Positions 8,392-17,275 of a stretch of DNA of 47,814 nt are shown here, in pieces. A model generated the notes under the pieces. That model was not told the origin of the DNA. It ran no database searches and worked only from the letters and a program-made list of their open reading frames with translations. A program made the position numbers and the translations under genes. This DNA is from CAZWUL01 sp964636625 (GTDB lineage: Bacteria > Atribacterota > Phoenicimicrobiia > Phoenicimicrobiales > Stramentimicrobiaceae), in the NCBI GenBank assembly GCA_964636625.1, contig CAZWUL010000005.1, positions 1 through 47,814 of the forward strand, given 5' to 3'. Position 1 is the stretch's first letter. Every line of letters starts with the position of its first letter.

Positions 8392-9168
8392 TTAGATAGA
8401 GTTAGAGTGATCATCTTTCTTTTTTAATATTTCTAAGGAACCGAACTCTATTTCTATCCTTGCATTTTTCAGGGAACCCACATCTTTCAAAGGAGAAAGC
8501 ATGCCATAAATCATATTTTGATATAATTTGGCCATGAATGGATTAAGGTACACTCTCTTCTTATTAATTTTTATTGTAATTAAATCCTGGTAATAAATAC
8601 ATTTCTGCTGATTTTCAATACCTTGAACAATAGCCTGGGCTAAACTATAACAATTACTATATCCGCATTTCCCACAATTCATATCCGGAAGCATAAATGC
8701 TTTTTTTTCTAACTGGTTTACTATTTCTTCTAAATCTTTCTTTTCTGATATTAAATAATCAACTTTTTTCTTTTCTTTTAAGGAAGAATCCAGACTAACA
8801 GAAAATAAGGCAAGTCCATCATCCAGTATTTGTTTATTATCTTCTTTTCTCAAGCAAATAATTTTTGGGAAATATTTTATATTCTTAAATCCTTCTATAA
8901 TAAGAAAATCAGCATTAATGTAAGAGGCTATCTCTGCTAAATTATATTCTCCTTTTAAAATAATCTCAGTATTTTCAGGGGTTATGAGTCCAATCTGCTT
9001 TACCTCTTTCATGATTTTACCGGTATCGGTATTTCCATGTTCAACAGGCTTACTGGAATGCTTAATAACAGCTACACATTTACCTCTGCTCATTAATAAC
9101 CTGGTAATAGCCATTGTCAATGTTGTTTTGCCACTTTTTTTAAAACCAACTATGCCAATTGCCTTCAT
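8392..9168 (-). CDS. MobB-like GTPase with C-terminal iron-sulfur domain
   Basis: Residues 1-130 resemble MobB, the GTP-binding protein of molybdenum-cofactor (MGD) maturation: P-loop GFKKSGKTT (8-16), VIKHSSKP, and FLIIEGFKN. From about residue 155 a second domain appears with MNCGKCGYSNC and a later CIYY, a four-cysteine pattern typical of [4Fe-4S] binding. The 258 residues are clearly longer than stand-alone MobB (about 170). Fused forms of this kind are expected in anaerobes with molybdenum or tungsten enzymes. No other moa/mob/moe genes occur in the window, so a cofactor role is inferred from the family only. Confidence 0.75.
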   Translation of the reverse strand: MKAIGIVGFKKSGKTTLTMAITRLLMSRGKCVAVIKHSSKPVEHGNTDTGKIMKEVKQIGLITPENTEIILKGEYNLAEIASYINADFLIIEGFKNIKYFPKIICLRKEDNKQILDDGLALFSVSLDSSLKEKKKVDYLISEKKDLEEIVNQLEKKAFMLPDMNCGKCGYSNCYSLAQAIVQGIENQQKCIYYQDLITIKINKKRVYLNPFMAKLYQNMIYGMLSPLKDVGSLKNARIEIEFGSLEILKKKDDHSNSI

Positions 9169-9368
9169 CTTTTTACCTCCTGTACCCCTCTATTTTACAA
9201 TTGCTCTAACTATACCAAAAGGTATTTTAATTGGCAAGTTACTAAATTCTATATTATAAAAAAATTATTTAGAAAATAATTATATTTCCCTGTATCTCTT
9301 AATCTTTAAATAAGAAAAATAAAATGAATCATTTTATAGATATTAACAAACAGCAATTTAAAAATAGC

Positions 9369-9397
9369 TTGACAAAATATTGAAAATACAATAATAT
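9369..9397 (+). promoter_or_regulatory. Promoter of fmdB-like gene
   Basis: TTGACA (9369-9374) and TAATAT (9392-9397) are spaced 17 bases apart, and the predicted start falls about 30 bases before the ATG at 9434. This is the cleanest housekeeping-type promoter in the first 10 kb. Confidence 0.7.
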
Positions 9398-9433
9398 TTT
9401 TCATTGGAAACTAAAGAGAAGGAGCTTTTGTTA

Positions 9434-9739
9434 ATGCCAACTTATGAATACCAATGTAAAAAATGTTGTTATACTTTTGAAAAATTTCAATCTATTACTG
9501 CCAAACCATTACAACATTGCCCCAAATGCAATGGAGAGGTTTTTCGTTTAATCAGTAAAAATGGCAGTTTTATTTTGAAGGGAAGTGGTTATTACAGTAC
9601 GGATAACCGGAAAAGTCACAGCCCTAAAGAAAATAAAAGTTTATCTGATAGCACAACAAAAAAGAATACAGAAAAATCAGGTACTGAGGTCAAGAAAAAT
9701 ACCGCCACAGAAACAAAAAAAGAATCAGCTAATACTTAA
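9434..9739 (+). CDS. FmdB/RPE-type zinc ribbon protein
   Basis: This 101-residue protein opens with MPTYEYQC and has two CxxC pairs (C8/C11 and C29/C32), the FmdB-family zinc ribbon named after a putative regulator of formamidase genes. After about residue 45 (GSFILKGSGYYSTDN) the tail is low-complexity, Lys/Thr/Ser rich and probably disordered. The ATG at 9434 is favoured over an upstream in-frame ATG at 9404 because AAGGAG is spaced correctly and the family starts at MPTYEY. The biological role is not established. Its 3' end overlaps the convergent patatin gene by 11 bases. Confidence 0.85.
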   Translation: MPTYEYQCKKCCYTFEKFQSITAKPLQHCPKCNGEVFRLISKNGSFILKGSGYYSTDNRKSHSPKENKSLSDSTTKKNTEKSGTEVKKNTATETKKESANT

Positions 9740-10649
9740 GCAATAAATTTTTCCACCTGGTTTTTATTTGCATTTTTTTTATTTTTTTTTGCAACTCTGT
9801 TAATACTTTATCTGCTGCTTCTTTACCCAAGCGCATGCATTGCTCTGGTTTGCTAAAATTCCACCAATCAATATGATGTATTTCGGGAGAAATAACAAAA
9901 TCTGCTTTATCAAGCTGTACTTTCCTTAATTCTTTAGAGGTAATCTTCTCAGACCGTACTAATATATCAATTGCATTTTTATATTTTACTTTTTTCTTGA
10001 GCTTCCTGGTAATATTAGAAGCAATAATAAAATTAGCCCCCAATTTCCTAACAGCCTCAATCGGAACATTGTCAATAATGCCCCCATCAACCAATAACTT
10101 GTTATGTAGTTGAACAGGTGGGAAAATTCCCGGAATTGCACAACTTGCCATAAGCGCAGGTATTAATCTACCGTTATTTAAATGCACTTCTTCGCCTCTA
10201 ACTAAATCGGCTGCTACAGCAATAAATGGTAATTTGGTATCATTAAATTGTTTTTCGTCAAAGATTTCTTCAAACAACTTTTCCATCATCATTCCATCAT
10301 TTATACAAGTTTTGCTTAATTCTGTATGTAAAAAATAACTTTTTTTAATAAACTCAGTTAATTTCCCCCAGGGTAATATTTTTCTATCTTCTTTATTAAA
10401 CTGGCTAAAATCAAATTGATTTTTATATTGATTCATTTTTTCTGCTAATTCTTGTGCTGTTTTACAAAGTCTCTGGCTATCCTTATGTAAAGCATAAAAA
10501 GCTCCAACCACTGACCCCACAGAAGTCCCTGCAATGAAATCAATAGGAATCCCTCTTTTCTCCAGAGCCTGTATTATCCCTACATGGGAAAGACCCCGGG
10601 CGCCTCCCCCACCCAAGGCCAATCCAATTTTAAAATGATTTTTTATCAA
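9729..10649 (-). CDS. Patatin-like phospholipase (RssA/NTE type)
   Basis: This 306-residue serine lipase homologue has an oxyanion-hole GGGGARG (13-19), a nucleophile elbow GTSVGS (41-46, Ser43) and a catalytic Asp in VDGG (near 187), giving the patatin Ser-Asp dyad. Family members hydrolyse acyl chains from phospholipids or lysophospholipids. No signal peptide is seen. The start is TTG 10647-10649, nine bases after AAAGGGG; no better ATG precedes the conserved block. The thioesterase gene lies upstream on the same strand with a 63-base gap, so the two acyl-processing genes may share a transcript. Confidence 0.88.
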   Translation of the reverse strand: MIKNHFKIGLALGGGGARGLSHVGIIQALEKRGIPIDFIAGTSVGSVVGAFYALHKDSQRLCKTAQELAEKMNQYKNQFDFSQFNKEDRKILPWGKLTEFIKKSYFLHTELSKTCINDGMMMEKLFEEIFDEKQFNDTKLPFIAVAADLVRGEEVHLNNGRLIPALMASCAIPGIFPPVQLHNKLLVDGGIIDNVPIEAVRKLGANFIIASNITRKLKKKVKYKNAIDILVRSEKITSKELRKVQLDKADFVISPEIHHIDWWNFSKPEQCMRLGKEAADKVLTELQKKIKKMQIKTRWKNLLLKY

Positions 10650-10712
10650 TTTATAAAACCCCTTTATTGTTTAAGCTGTACATATTTTACTAAGAAAAAT
10701 TATTTTAGGTTA

Positions 10713-11126
10713 TCAAGGTCTTTCTTCACTATTCTTCTTTTTCAATATTTTTTCAGTAAATTGTTCTAAATCAATTATATATCTCTCCACTTCTCCCGCG
10801 CCAATTTTTTCAATTTCATCATAAGCGGTTACTTCAAACTTTAAACGATTTTGAAATATTTCTTTTAATTCTGCCTGTGCCGTTACTGTCATTCCTTCAG
10901 GGGTCGGAGCCAGGTGTTTAATTGTTATTGATGTTCCAACAGTAATGTAACCCGGTGGCAAATATTTTTTAACAGCATCTATTGCAGCATTATCCATTAA
11001 TGAAACAAGCATCGGCGTAGCAAAAGAAGGCGGCATAGGTTTGTAGAATCTCTCTGCCATATTATCTGTACTTACCACAGTTTGAGAAATACCTTTCATT
11101 CCTTTTTCTAAATCAAACTCTAACAT
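10713..11126 (-). CDS. FlK-like hotdog thioesterase
   Basis: These 137 residues form a hotdog-fold acyl-CoA thioesterase-like protein. The stretch TVGTSITIKHLAPTPEG (about residues 60-76), followed by MTVTAQAEL, matches the fluoroacetyl-CoA thioesterase (FlK) subfamily, including the His of the KHLAPTP segment. The earlier ATPMLVSLMDNAA contributes the catalytic-region Thr/Glu position, with Met-Asp here. The true substrate in an anaerobe is presumably some short or medium acyl-CoA, not fluoroacetyl-CoA. A clear AGGAGG-type ribosome binding site precedes the ATG. It probably heads a two-gene unit with the patatin gene. Confidence 0.8.
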   Translation of the reverse strand: MLEFDLEKGMKGISQTVVSTDNMAERFYKPMPPSFATPMLVSLMDNAAIDAVKKYLPPGYITVGTSITIKHLAPTPEGMTVTAQAELKEIFQNRLKFEVTAYDEIEKIGAGEVERYIIDLEQFTEKILKKKNSEERP

Positions 11127-11695
11127 TCTTTACCTCCTTAAAAAGTATTTATATAATTGTCAAACCTTGTATCTTATGAAATACCTTTATTTAATTATAA
11201 CAAATTTTTCTATTTATATAATAATTAAATGTTATTTTAATTATATTTCTGCAAAATTTAGAAAATAATTAATATCCCATAAATTCTGATAAAGAATTAA
11301 AAGATTATTTACAATAACCAGTTGTAGATATAAATAATTGCCAGGATACTAACTTATTGAGGTTGTGCTATTTAACATCATTCGAATCTATCAATATTAT
11401 ATATAATATATTGTTTTTATTATGTTGCATGAAATTATATAGAATGGATGATGGAGTCATCTTGTAATAGAAACTAAAACCCTGCACTGTTATCTATTTA
11501 CAATTATCAAAATAACGTTTATTTTCCCCAAAAAAATTTACCACTTGCATAATTAAATATTAGGTAATTCACAATATAAAAACAGAAGTAATTGTAAATG
11601 TAGTATTTCTTAAACCAACCAGGTGTATATAATTACAATAGTTATAGTAATTATTGGCCGATAAAAAAATTTATAGCAGATAAGTGTTAATTATT
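11127..11695. other. 569-base AT-rich intergenic region
   Basis: Both strands were read for short ORFs with ribosome binding sites, RNA genes and strong terminators; none stood out. AATTAC...GTAATT near 11620-11645 can form a weak hairpin downstream of guaB. A TATAAT (minus, 11199-11194) may be the -10 of the thioesterase gene, but no -35 matches. I see nothing else supportable. Confidence 0.4.
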
Positions 11696-13162
11696 TTATT
11701 CAATTTCATAATTGGGAGCTTCCTTGGTTATAATTATGTCATGCGGATGACCTTCTCTGAGTCCAGCATTGGAAATTCTGAGTAAACGGCTTTTTTCCTG
11801 TAATTCTCTTACTGTTCTTGCACCACAATAGGACATACCTGCTCTCAAACCCCCCATTAACTGTAAAACACAATTAGAAAGTGTACCTTTATATGGTACT
11901 CTTCCTTCTATGCCTTCAGGTACTAATTTTTTGTCTTCATTGTCTTCCTGGAAATATCTGTCTTTACTGCCTTCTTTCATTGCACCAACTGAACCCATTC
12001 CCCGGTATTCTTTATAGCTTCGTCCCTTATACAGGACAACTTCACCTGGACTCTCCTCTGTACCAGCAAAAAGACTTCCAATCATTATTGAATCAGCACC
12101 TACCGCCAGAGCTTTACAGATATCGCCTGAATAGCGGATACCTCCATCAGCAATTAATGGAATTTTGGCTTCTTTGCACGCTCTAGCGCACTCCCTAATA
12201 GCATATATTTGTGGAACACCGACTCCAGTTACTACTCTGGTTGTGCAAATAGACCCAGGACCTATCCCAACTTTTATTGCATCGACACCTGCTTTAATCA
12301 ACCGTTTAGCACCTTCGTAGGTTGCTACATTTCCACCGATGAGTTCAATAGAATATTTTTCTTTAATTTTTTTAATAGTATTGAGAACCCTTTCAGAATC
12401 TGCATGTGCAGTATCGACAACTAAAACATCAGCATGTGCTTTAACCATTGTTTCGACTCTCTTAAAAGTATCAGCAGATACACCTATCGCCGCCCCGACT
12501 CTTAATCGGCCATTTTCATCTTTGCATGCGTTAGGATATTGCCTAACCTTTTCAATATCCTTAATGGTAATTAGCCCTCTCAGGATATAATCCTCATCTA
12601 CCAAGGGCAATTTTTCAATCCGGTTTTTATGCAATATTTTTTTTGCTTCTTCCAAAGTAGTTCCTACTTTACCTGTAATAAGAGGCTCCCTGGTCATTAC
12701 CTCGCCTATTTCAATTTCAATATCTTCCAGGAAACGAATATCACGATTTGTCAGGATTCCAACTAGCTCCTTGTTATGATTTATAATCGGAATTCCGGAG
12801 ATGTGATAATGCTGCATTAATTCTAGTGCATCCTTTACCCTTTTATTCTCTGTTAGGGCAATAGGTTCTACAATAATACCGCTTTCTGAACGTTTAACTC
12901 TATCTATTTCATGGGCTTGTTCTTCGATAGTCATATTTCTATGGATAATACCAATACCGCCTTCACGAGCAAGGGCAATAGCTAATCTGGACTCAGTTAC
13001 TTTATCCATTGCAGCACTAAGCAAGGGGATATTAAGATTGATATTTTTAGATAAAGATGTGTTTAAATTTACATCTTTTGGAATCAACTCGGAATTTTGA
13101 GGAATTAACAATACGTCATCAAAAGTTAGTCCTATTTCCTTTATTAATTTTTCTTCCCACAT
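11696..13162 (-). CDS. guaB: IMP dehydrogenase
   Basis: This enzyme converts IMP to XMP with NAD+, the first committed step to GMP. The 488 residues match the usual length. TFDDVLLIP is at the N terminus and paired CBS domains occupy about residues 90-205 (VKDALELMQHYHISGIPI, GTTLEEAKKILHKNRIEKLPLV). Catalytic loop GSICTTR lies near 307, then GADSIMIGSLFAGTEE and the flap YRGMGSVGAM. I prefer the ATG at 13160-13162 (MWEEKL), seven bases from AAGGGG, over an ATG two codons earlier that almost touches the Shine-Dalgarno. coaX lies just upstream on the same strand. Confidence 0.95.
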   Translation of the reverse strand: MWEEKLIKEIGLTFDDVLLIPQNSELIPKDVNLNTSLSKNINLNIPLLSAAMDKVTESRLAIALAREGGIGIIHRNMTIEEQAHEIDRVKRSESGIIVEPIALTENKRVKDALELMQHYHISGIPIINHNKELVGILTNRDIRFLEDIEIEIGEVMTREPLITGKVGTTLEEAKKILHKNRIEKLPLVDEDYILRGLITIKDIEKVRQYPNACKDENGRLRVGAAIGVSADTFKRVETMVKAHADVLVVDTAHADSERVLNTIKKIKEKYSIELIGGNVATYEGAKRLIKAGVDAIKVGIGPGSICTTRVVTGVGVPQIYAIRECARACKEAKIPLIADGGIRYSGDICKALAVGADSIMIGSLFAGTEESPGEVVLYKGRSYKEYRGMGSVGAMKEGSKDRYFQEDNEDKKLVPEGIEGRVPYKGTLSNCVLQLMGGLRAGMSYCGARTVRELQEKSRLLRISNAGLREGHPHDIIITKEAPNYEIE

Positions 13163-13271
13163 ATACATACCCCTTCTTTCTTAATATTCTTTAATTTCAC
13201 AATCAATATAAAAAGTTAAATTTTAATCTATCTTATCTTTTATCATTTTAGATGTCAATCACATGGGACTA

Positions 13272-14060
13272 TCAAAAATCAACTTTCTTTTTTTGTATGT
13301 TATTCAGCTTATAAATTATATTCAAACCCTTCAGGGTTAATAATGAATCCACTTTATCTATTTCCGGGCAACTTTTGCCTATTAATTCAGCCAATCCGCC
13401 GGTGGCAATTACTACCGGCTTCCCTTTCAGCTCATTTTTAAAGCATTCTATTAATTTTCCGGTCAATCCCAGGTGACCCAGAACAATTCCCGATTGTAAA
13501 GCCTGAATAGTGTTTTTGCCAATAGATTGTTCAGGTTTAATCAATTCTACTTCCGGCAATTTAGCAGTTCTCTCAAATAAGGCATTACTTGATAATTCTA
13601 TTCCAGGGGCAATTGCTCCTCCAAGATAATTTTTATCCTTATCCAGGGCACAAAAAGTTGTTGCTGTGCCATAATCTATAATAATTGCCGGTACCTCATA
13701 AATACTGCTAACCGCAGCTGCATTTACTATTCGGTCAGCACCTAATTCTTCCGGATAATCTGTTCTTATCTTAATATTTAAGTTAATTTTTGAGTTTACT
13801 ACAATAGGTTGTAAGCCAAAATAAACTCGGGACATTTTTTCCAGTATCCATATTAACGGTGGCACTACACAAGAAATTGCAATACCCTTAATATGACTAT
13901 AGTTCAATCCTTTTTCATCCAAAAAGTTCTTAAACAGCATTGCAAATTCATCTTCGGTTTTTTTAAAATTTGTTGATATTCTCCAATGACCTATTATCCT
14001 ATCACCTTCAAATACACCTATGGCAGTATGAGTATTTCCGACATCAACTACTAATAGCAT
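13272..14060 (-). CDS. coaX: Type III pantothenate kinase
   Basis: This enzyme phosphorylates pantothenate in the first step of CoA synthesis. The 262 residues show the ASKHA-fold phosphate-binding start LLVVDVGNTHTAIGVF, ELGADRIVNAAA, the IDYGTATTF adenosine-phosphate motif, GGAIAPGIELSSNALFERTAKLP and a late ATGGLA. CoaX enzymes do not show the CoA feedback typical of type I kinases. ATG 14058-14060 was chosen because AGAGG is eight bases upstream; a longer frame start at 14081 lacks a good site. It sits between the sigma-54 regulator and guaB on the same strand, 37 bases after the regulator, and may be read from the same transcript. Confidence 0.93.
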   Translation of the reverse strand: MLLVVDVGNTHTAIGVFEGDRIIGHWRISTNFKKTEDEFAMLFKNFLDEKGLNYSHIKGIAISCVVPPLIWILEKMSRVYFGLQPIVVNSKINLNIKIRTDYPEELGADRIVNAAAVSSIYEVPAIIIDYGTATTFCALDKDKNYLGGAIAPGIELSSNALFERTAKLPEVELIKPEQSIGKNTIQALQSGIVLGHLGLTGKLIECFKNELKGKPVVIATGGLAELIGKSCPEIDKVDSLLTLKGLNIIYKLNNIQKKKVDF

Positions 14061-14117
14061 AACGTTTACCTCTTTCTTCATACTTCATAAAAATTTAATA
14101 GTTAAAAATTCCTGACT

Positions 14118-15449
14118 CTAAACATCAATTCTGTATTCTTTTATCTTTGATTGCAGGTTTCTTCTGCTAATTCCCAGCTTAAGGGCTGTTCTGGTGCGGT
14201 TACCTTTATTTTGAATTAAATATTTTTTTATGGCCTCTTTTTCTATCTCTTTTAGAGAACCTTTTTTTACATTATCATAATTCTTATCAGGGAAAAAAGA
14301 AAGGGAATCCTGATCAATAATATCTCCTTTGCACATAATCATAGCTCTCTCAATTATATTTTCTAATTCCCTGATATTTCCGGGATAAGAGTAGTTATAC
14401 ATTATATCGAGAGCTTCTTTTGATAAGCGAGCTATTTTTTTATTCAAAACGCGGTTATATTTCTGAATAAAATGCTGAACTAATAAGGGTAAGTCATCTC
14501 TTCTGTCTCTCAAGGGAGGAATATTAATATGAAAAACATTAAGTCGATAAAAAAGGTCTTCACGGAAATTGCCTTCTTTAACTTCTTTTTCTAAATCTTT
14601 ATTAGTAGCGGTTACAATCCTGGTATCCACTTTAATGCTTGTTGAACTACCTACTCTTTCAAATTCCTTCTCCTGTACTACTCGAAGCAGTTTTGCCTGG
14701 GTTTTAGGGCTTATCTCTGCTATTTCGTCCAGAAATATGGTTCCACCATGTGCAATTTCAAATCTTCCTATTCTCCTGGTATTGGCCCCGGTAAAGGAGC
14801 CCTTTTCATGACCGAATAATTCACTTTCTAAAATATTAGGAGAAAAGGCTATACAATTCGTAACTACAAAGGGTTTTTCATTTCTCGGGCTATTTTTATG
14901 TATTGACCTGGCAACTAATTCTTTACCTGTGCCGCTTTCTCCGGTAATTAGAATTGTGGTTGGTAAAGGGGCAACTTTTTCTATCATTTTCAGGACTTTT
15001 GCCATTGCCTGGCTTTGTGATATAATTTCTTCAAAATTGAATCGTCTATCTTCTTCTTCTTTATAATATTGATTCTCATTTTTCATTTCATTATGGCGAA
15101 TCATACGGTCCAAGGTCATTTTTAATTCATCAAGGTCAAATGGTTTTACCAAATAATCAACAGCACCCAGTTTCATTGCCTCTACTGCTTCCGGAATAGT
15201 GCCATATGCTGACATCATAATAATTGGTGTATTTATATCCATTTCCTTTATTTTATTTATCATCTGCAGCCCGTCCATTTCAGGCATTTTTAAATCCAGT
15301 AAAATGGCGCTGTATTTTTCTCTGGCTATTTTTTTCAAAGCATCTATCCCGTTACAGGCTTCCTGAATTTCATATTCTTTTCCAGAAAGAACCCTTTTTA
15401 ACATAATTCGGATGCTTTCCTCATCATCTACAACTAAAATCTTATTCAA
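14118..15449 (-). CDS. NtrC-family sigma-54 response regulator (ZraR-like)
   Basis: The three expected domains are present in 443 residues: a receiver domain with phosphoacceptor Asp52 (ILLDLKMPEMDG), an AAA+ sigma-54 activator domain with Walker A GESGTGKE (near 170), the sigma-54 contact loop GSFTGA (usually GAFTGA) and Walker B GGTIFLDEI, and a Fis-type helix-turn-helix (ALKLGISRRNLQSK) at the end. It begins at TTG 15447-15449 and overlaps the kinase gene by 8 bases, so the pair is translationally coupled. A near-perfect sigma-54 promoter lies before the htrA gene next door (18843-18859), the obvious candidate target. The Ala-to-Ser change in GAFTGA is conservative. Confidence 0.93.
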   Translation of the reverse strand: MNKILVVDDEESIRIMLKRVLSGKEYEIQEACNGIDALKKIAREKYSAILLDLKMPEMDGLQMINKIKEMDINTPIIMMSAYGTIPEAVEAMKLGAVDYLVKPFDLDELKMTLDRMIRHNEMKNENQYYKEEEDRRFNFEEIISQSQAMAKVLKMIEKVAPLPTTILITGESGTGKELVARSIHKNSPRNEKPFVVTNCIAFSPNILESELFGHEKGSFTGANTRRIGRFEIAHGGTIFLDEIAEISPKTQAKLLRVVQEKEFERVGSSTSIKVDTRIVTATNKDLEKEVKEGNFREDLFYRLNVFHINIPPLRDRRDDLPLLVQHFIQKYNRVLNKKIARLSKEALDIMYNYSYPGNIRELENIIERAMIMCKGDIIDQDSLSFFPDKNYDNVKKGSLKEIEKEAIKKYLIQNKGNRTRTALKLGISRRNLQSKIKEYRIDV

Positions 15450-17142
15450 TTTCTTTTTGCCTCCCTTCCGGAAGAAAGATTCTCACAATGGTTCCTTTTC
15501 CTTTTTCAGAATCAATTTTTACAGTTCCCTGATGCATTTCAACTATGCTATAAGCAATAGAAAGTCCTAATCCATATCCCTTGTCCTTATTGGTAAAAAA
15601 TGGGTCAAAAATATGCGGCAAATCAGATGAATCAACCCCTGTACCATCATCCTTTATCATAATTTGTATCATCTCTTTATCGTCAATAATCTTTAAGTCT
15701 AATGAAATAATAATCTGTCCTTTTTTCTCTATTGCCTGAATTGAATTCAAGATAATGTTTATCATGGCCTGTTTAAGTTTGTTTCTATCTGCATCAATAA
15801 ATTGATTTCTGATATTGGTATGAAATTTAAAAGTAATATTCTTTTCACTTTTACCTAATTGCAGCAAATGAATTAATTCTGTAACCATCTCTTGTATTGA
15901 AAAATGACTGAGTGCTAATTTTTTGGGTCTAGAAAAATCAAGTATTTGATTAATTAATTGATTTAACCTATCCACTTCTTTCAAAATAATATTCAAATCT
16001 GTTCTTCGAACATCTTCTTTATCAAATGACTGGGAGAGAAACTGCGCTAAGCCTCTTATTGAACTCAGTGGGTTTCTAATTTCGTGTGCGATACCACTGG
16101 ATAATTTCCCTAAAGACGCCAATCTTTTGTTGCGATTTATTTCCTCAGCCAGGTCCTTAATACGACTTATGTCTCTAATTAAAATAACCATTCCGGCATT
16201 TTGGCCTTTTTCACCTGAAAGTAATGATGAATTTACCTCAAGTATTTTTTTTGTTTTACTGTTGGTATAAATTTCAACTTCACTTTCTATTTTTTTCTTT
16301 TTCTGTAATCCTAACTGATAGATAGATTGATTATCTATTGTTATGGGTAATACATTCCCGGCAATTTTACCTATAACTTCATTCCTTTTTAATTGAAATA
16401 TCTCTTCGCTTTTTTTATTAAATGTTTTCACTATATTTCGTTCATCAACTGAAATAACCCCGCTATCCATCGTTTCTAATAGTTTGGTAGTGTAATCTTT
16501 CATATTTCTTAGTGTTCTTTTTACTACCAGGTTTTCCTGCACCCTGATTATCATGTAAACACCTAAGATTAATAATATAAAGATAATCAAATAATTCAAT
16601 ATTATTCTTTGCTTTATCTGATTATAGCGTAAGTAATAACTCTCCATATTAATTCCGATTAATAAATACTTATCGTGCAAAAAAAGGTAACCAAACAAAT
16701 CAGAAGAAAAGCGATCCTCAAAATCAAAAGGCTTAATTACCTGTAATATTCTTTTATTATCTGAATCAATTGTCTGGATATAATTAACAACCCCAGGCCT
16801 AGTTATTTCTACATTACTATCCCTTCTATTTTCATTAGTACTTAACCTGATATTACCATTACGGTCAATTACATCAATAAAAGATATTCCTTCTTTTTGA
16901 AATAAATCAAGCACTTCTCTTAGAATATCCCGATTTAATATAAATTCAGAGCCTAATGTTTGAATGGAAAAAGCAATATTTAATCCCTCAACCCTTGCTA
17001 ATTCCCATAAATAATTCTTTTCTCTCTGCAGTTCATGAAAACTAATGTATCCCAAAATAATAAACAATAATAAGATTAAAGTGAAAATAAAATATGAATT
17101 ATTCTTTCTAAATATGTTTTTGAACTTTTTAATTTTTATCAT
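15442..17142 (-). CDS. Membrane sensor histidine kinase (ZraS/HydH-like)
   Basis: This 566-residue kinase has a transmembrane helix at about 16-36, an extracytoplasmic sensor segment of about 150 residues, a second helix near 188-208, a PAS-like region (about 225-340), then HisKA with the phosphorylated His in SGIAHEIRNPLSSIRG (near 353) and a HATPase_c domain (NIILNSIQAIE, DDGTGVD, GYGLGLSIAY). The HisKA sequence resembles ZraS/HydH kinases, which report envelope stress or metals. It overlaps the response regulator start. The extracytoplasmic ligand is unknown. Its promoter would lie in the short gap after the htrA terminator. Confidence 0.92.
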   Translation of the reverse strand: MIKIKKFKNIFRKNNSYFIFTLILLLFIILGYISFHELQREKNYLWELARVEGLNIAFSIQTLGSEFILNRDILREVLDLFQKEGISFIDVIDRNGNIRLSTNENRRDSNVEITRPGVVNYIQTIDSDNKRILQVIKPFDFEDRFSSDLFGYLFLHDKYLLIGINMESYYLRYNQIKQRIILNYLIIFILLILGVYMIIRVQENLVVKRTLRNMKDYTTKLLETMDSGVISVDERNIVKTFNKKSEEIFQLKRNEVIGKIAGNVLPITIDNQSIYQLGLQKKKKIESEVEIYTNSKTKKILEVNSSLLSGEKGQNAGMVILIRDISRIKDLAEEINRNKRLASLGKLSSGIAHEIRNPLSSIRGLAQFLSQSFDKEDVRRTDLNIILKEVDRLNQLINQILDFSRPKKLALSHFSIQEMVTELIHLLQLGKSEKNITFKFHTNIRNQFIDADRNKLKQAMINIILNSIQAIEKKGQIIISLDLKIIDDKEMIQIMIKDDGTGVDSSDLPHIFDPFFTNKDKGYGLGLSIAYSIVEMHQGTVKIDSEKGKGTIVRIFLPEGRQKEIE

Positions 17143-17217
17143 AATATTATATTCTTTTAAATATTAATTTGATATTAATATTCCTGCATTCATCATAAAT
17201 TTTTTGCACCAAACAGA

Positions 17218-17256
17218 ATAAAAAAGAGAACCGGTGTTACACGGTTCTCTTTTTTA
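17218..17256 (-). terminator. Intrinsic terminator of htrA
   Basis: GAGAACCG (17226-17233) pairs with CGGTTCTC (17242-17249). The stem is extended by A5/T5, so it could work in both directions. On the minus strand it follows the htrA stop codon closely, and the T-run precedes the start of the kinase gene. This separates htrA from the two-component operon. Confidence 0.9.
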
Positions 17257-17275
17257 TCTCTTAATTAACAATCTT

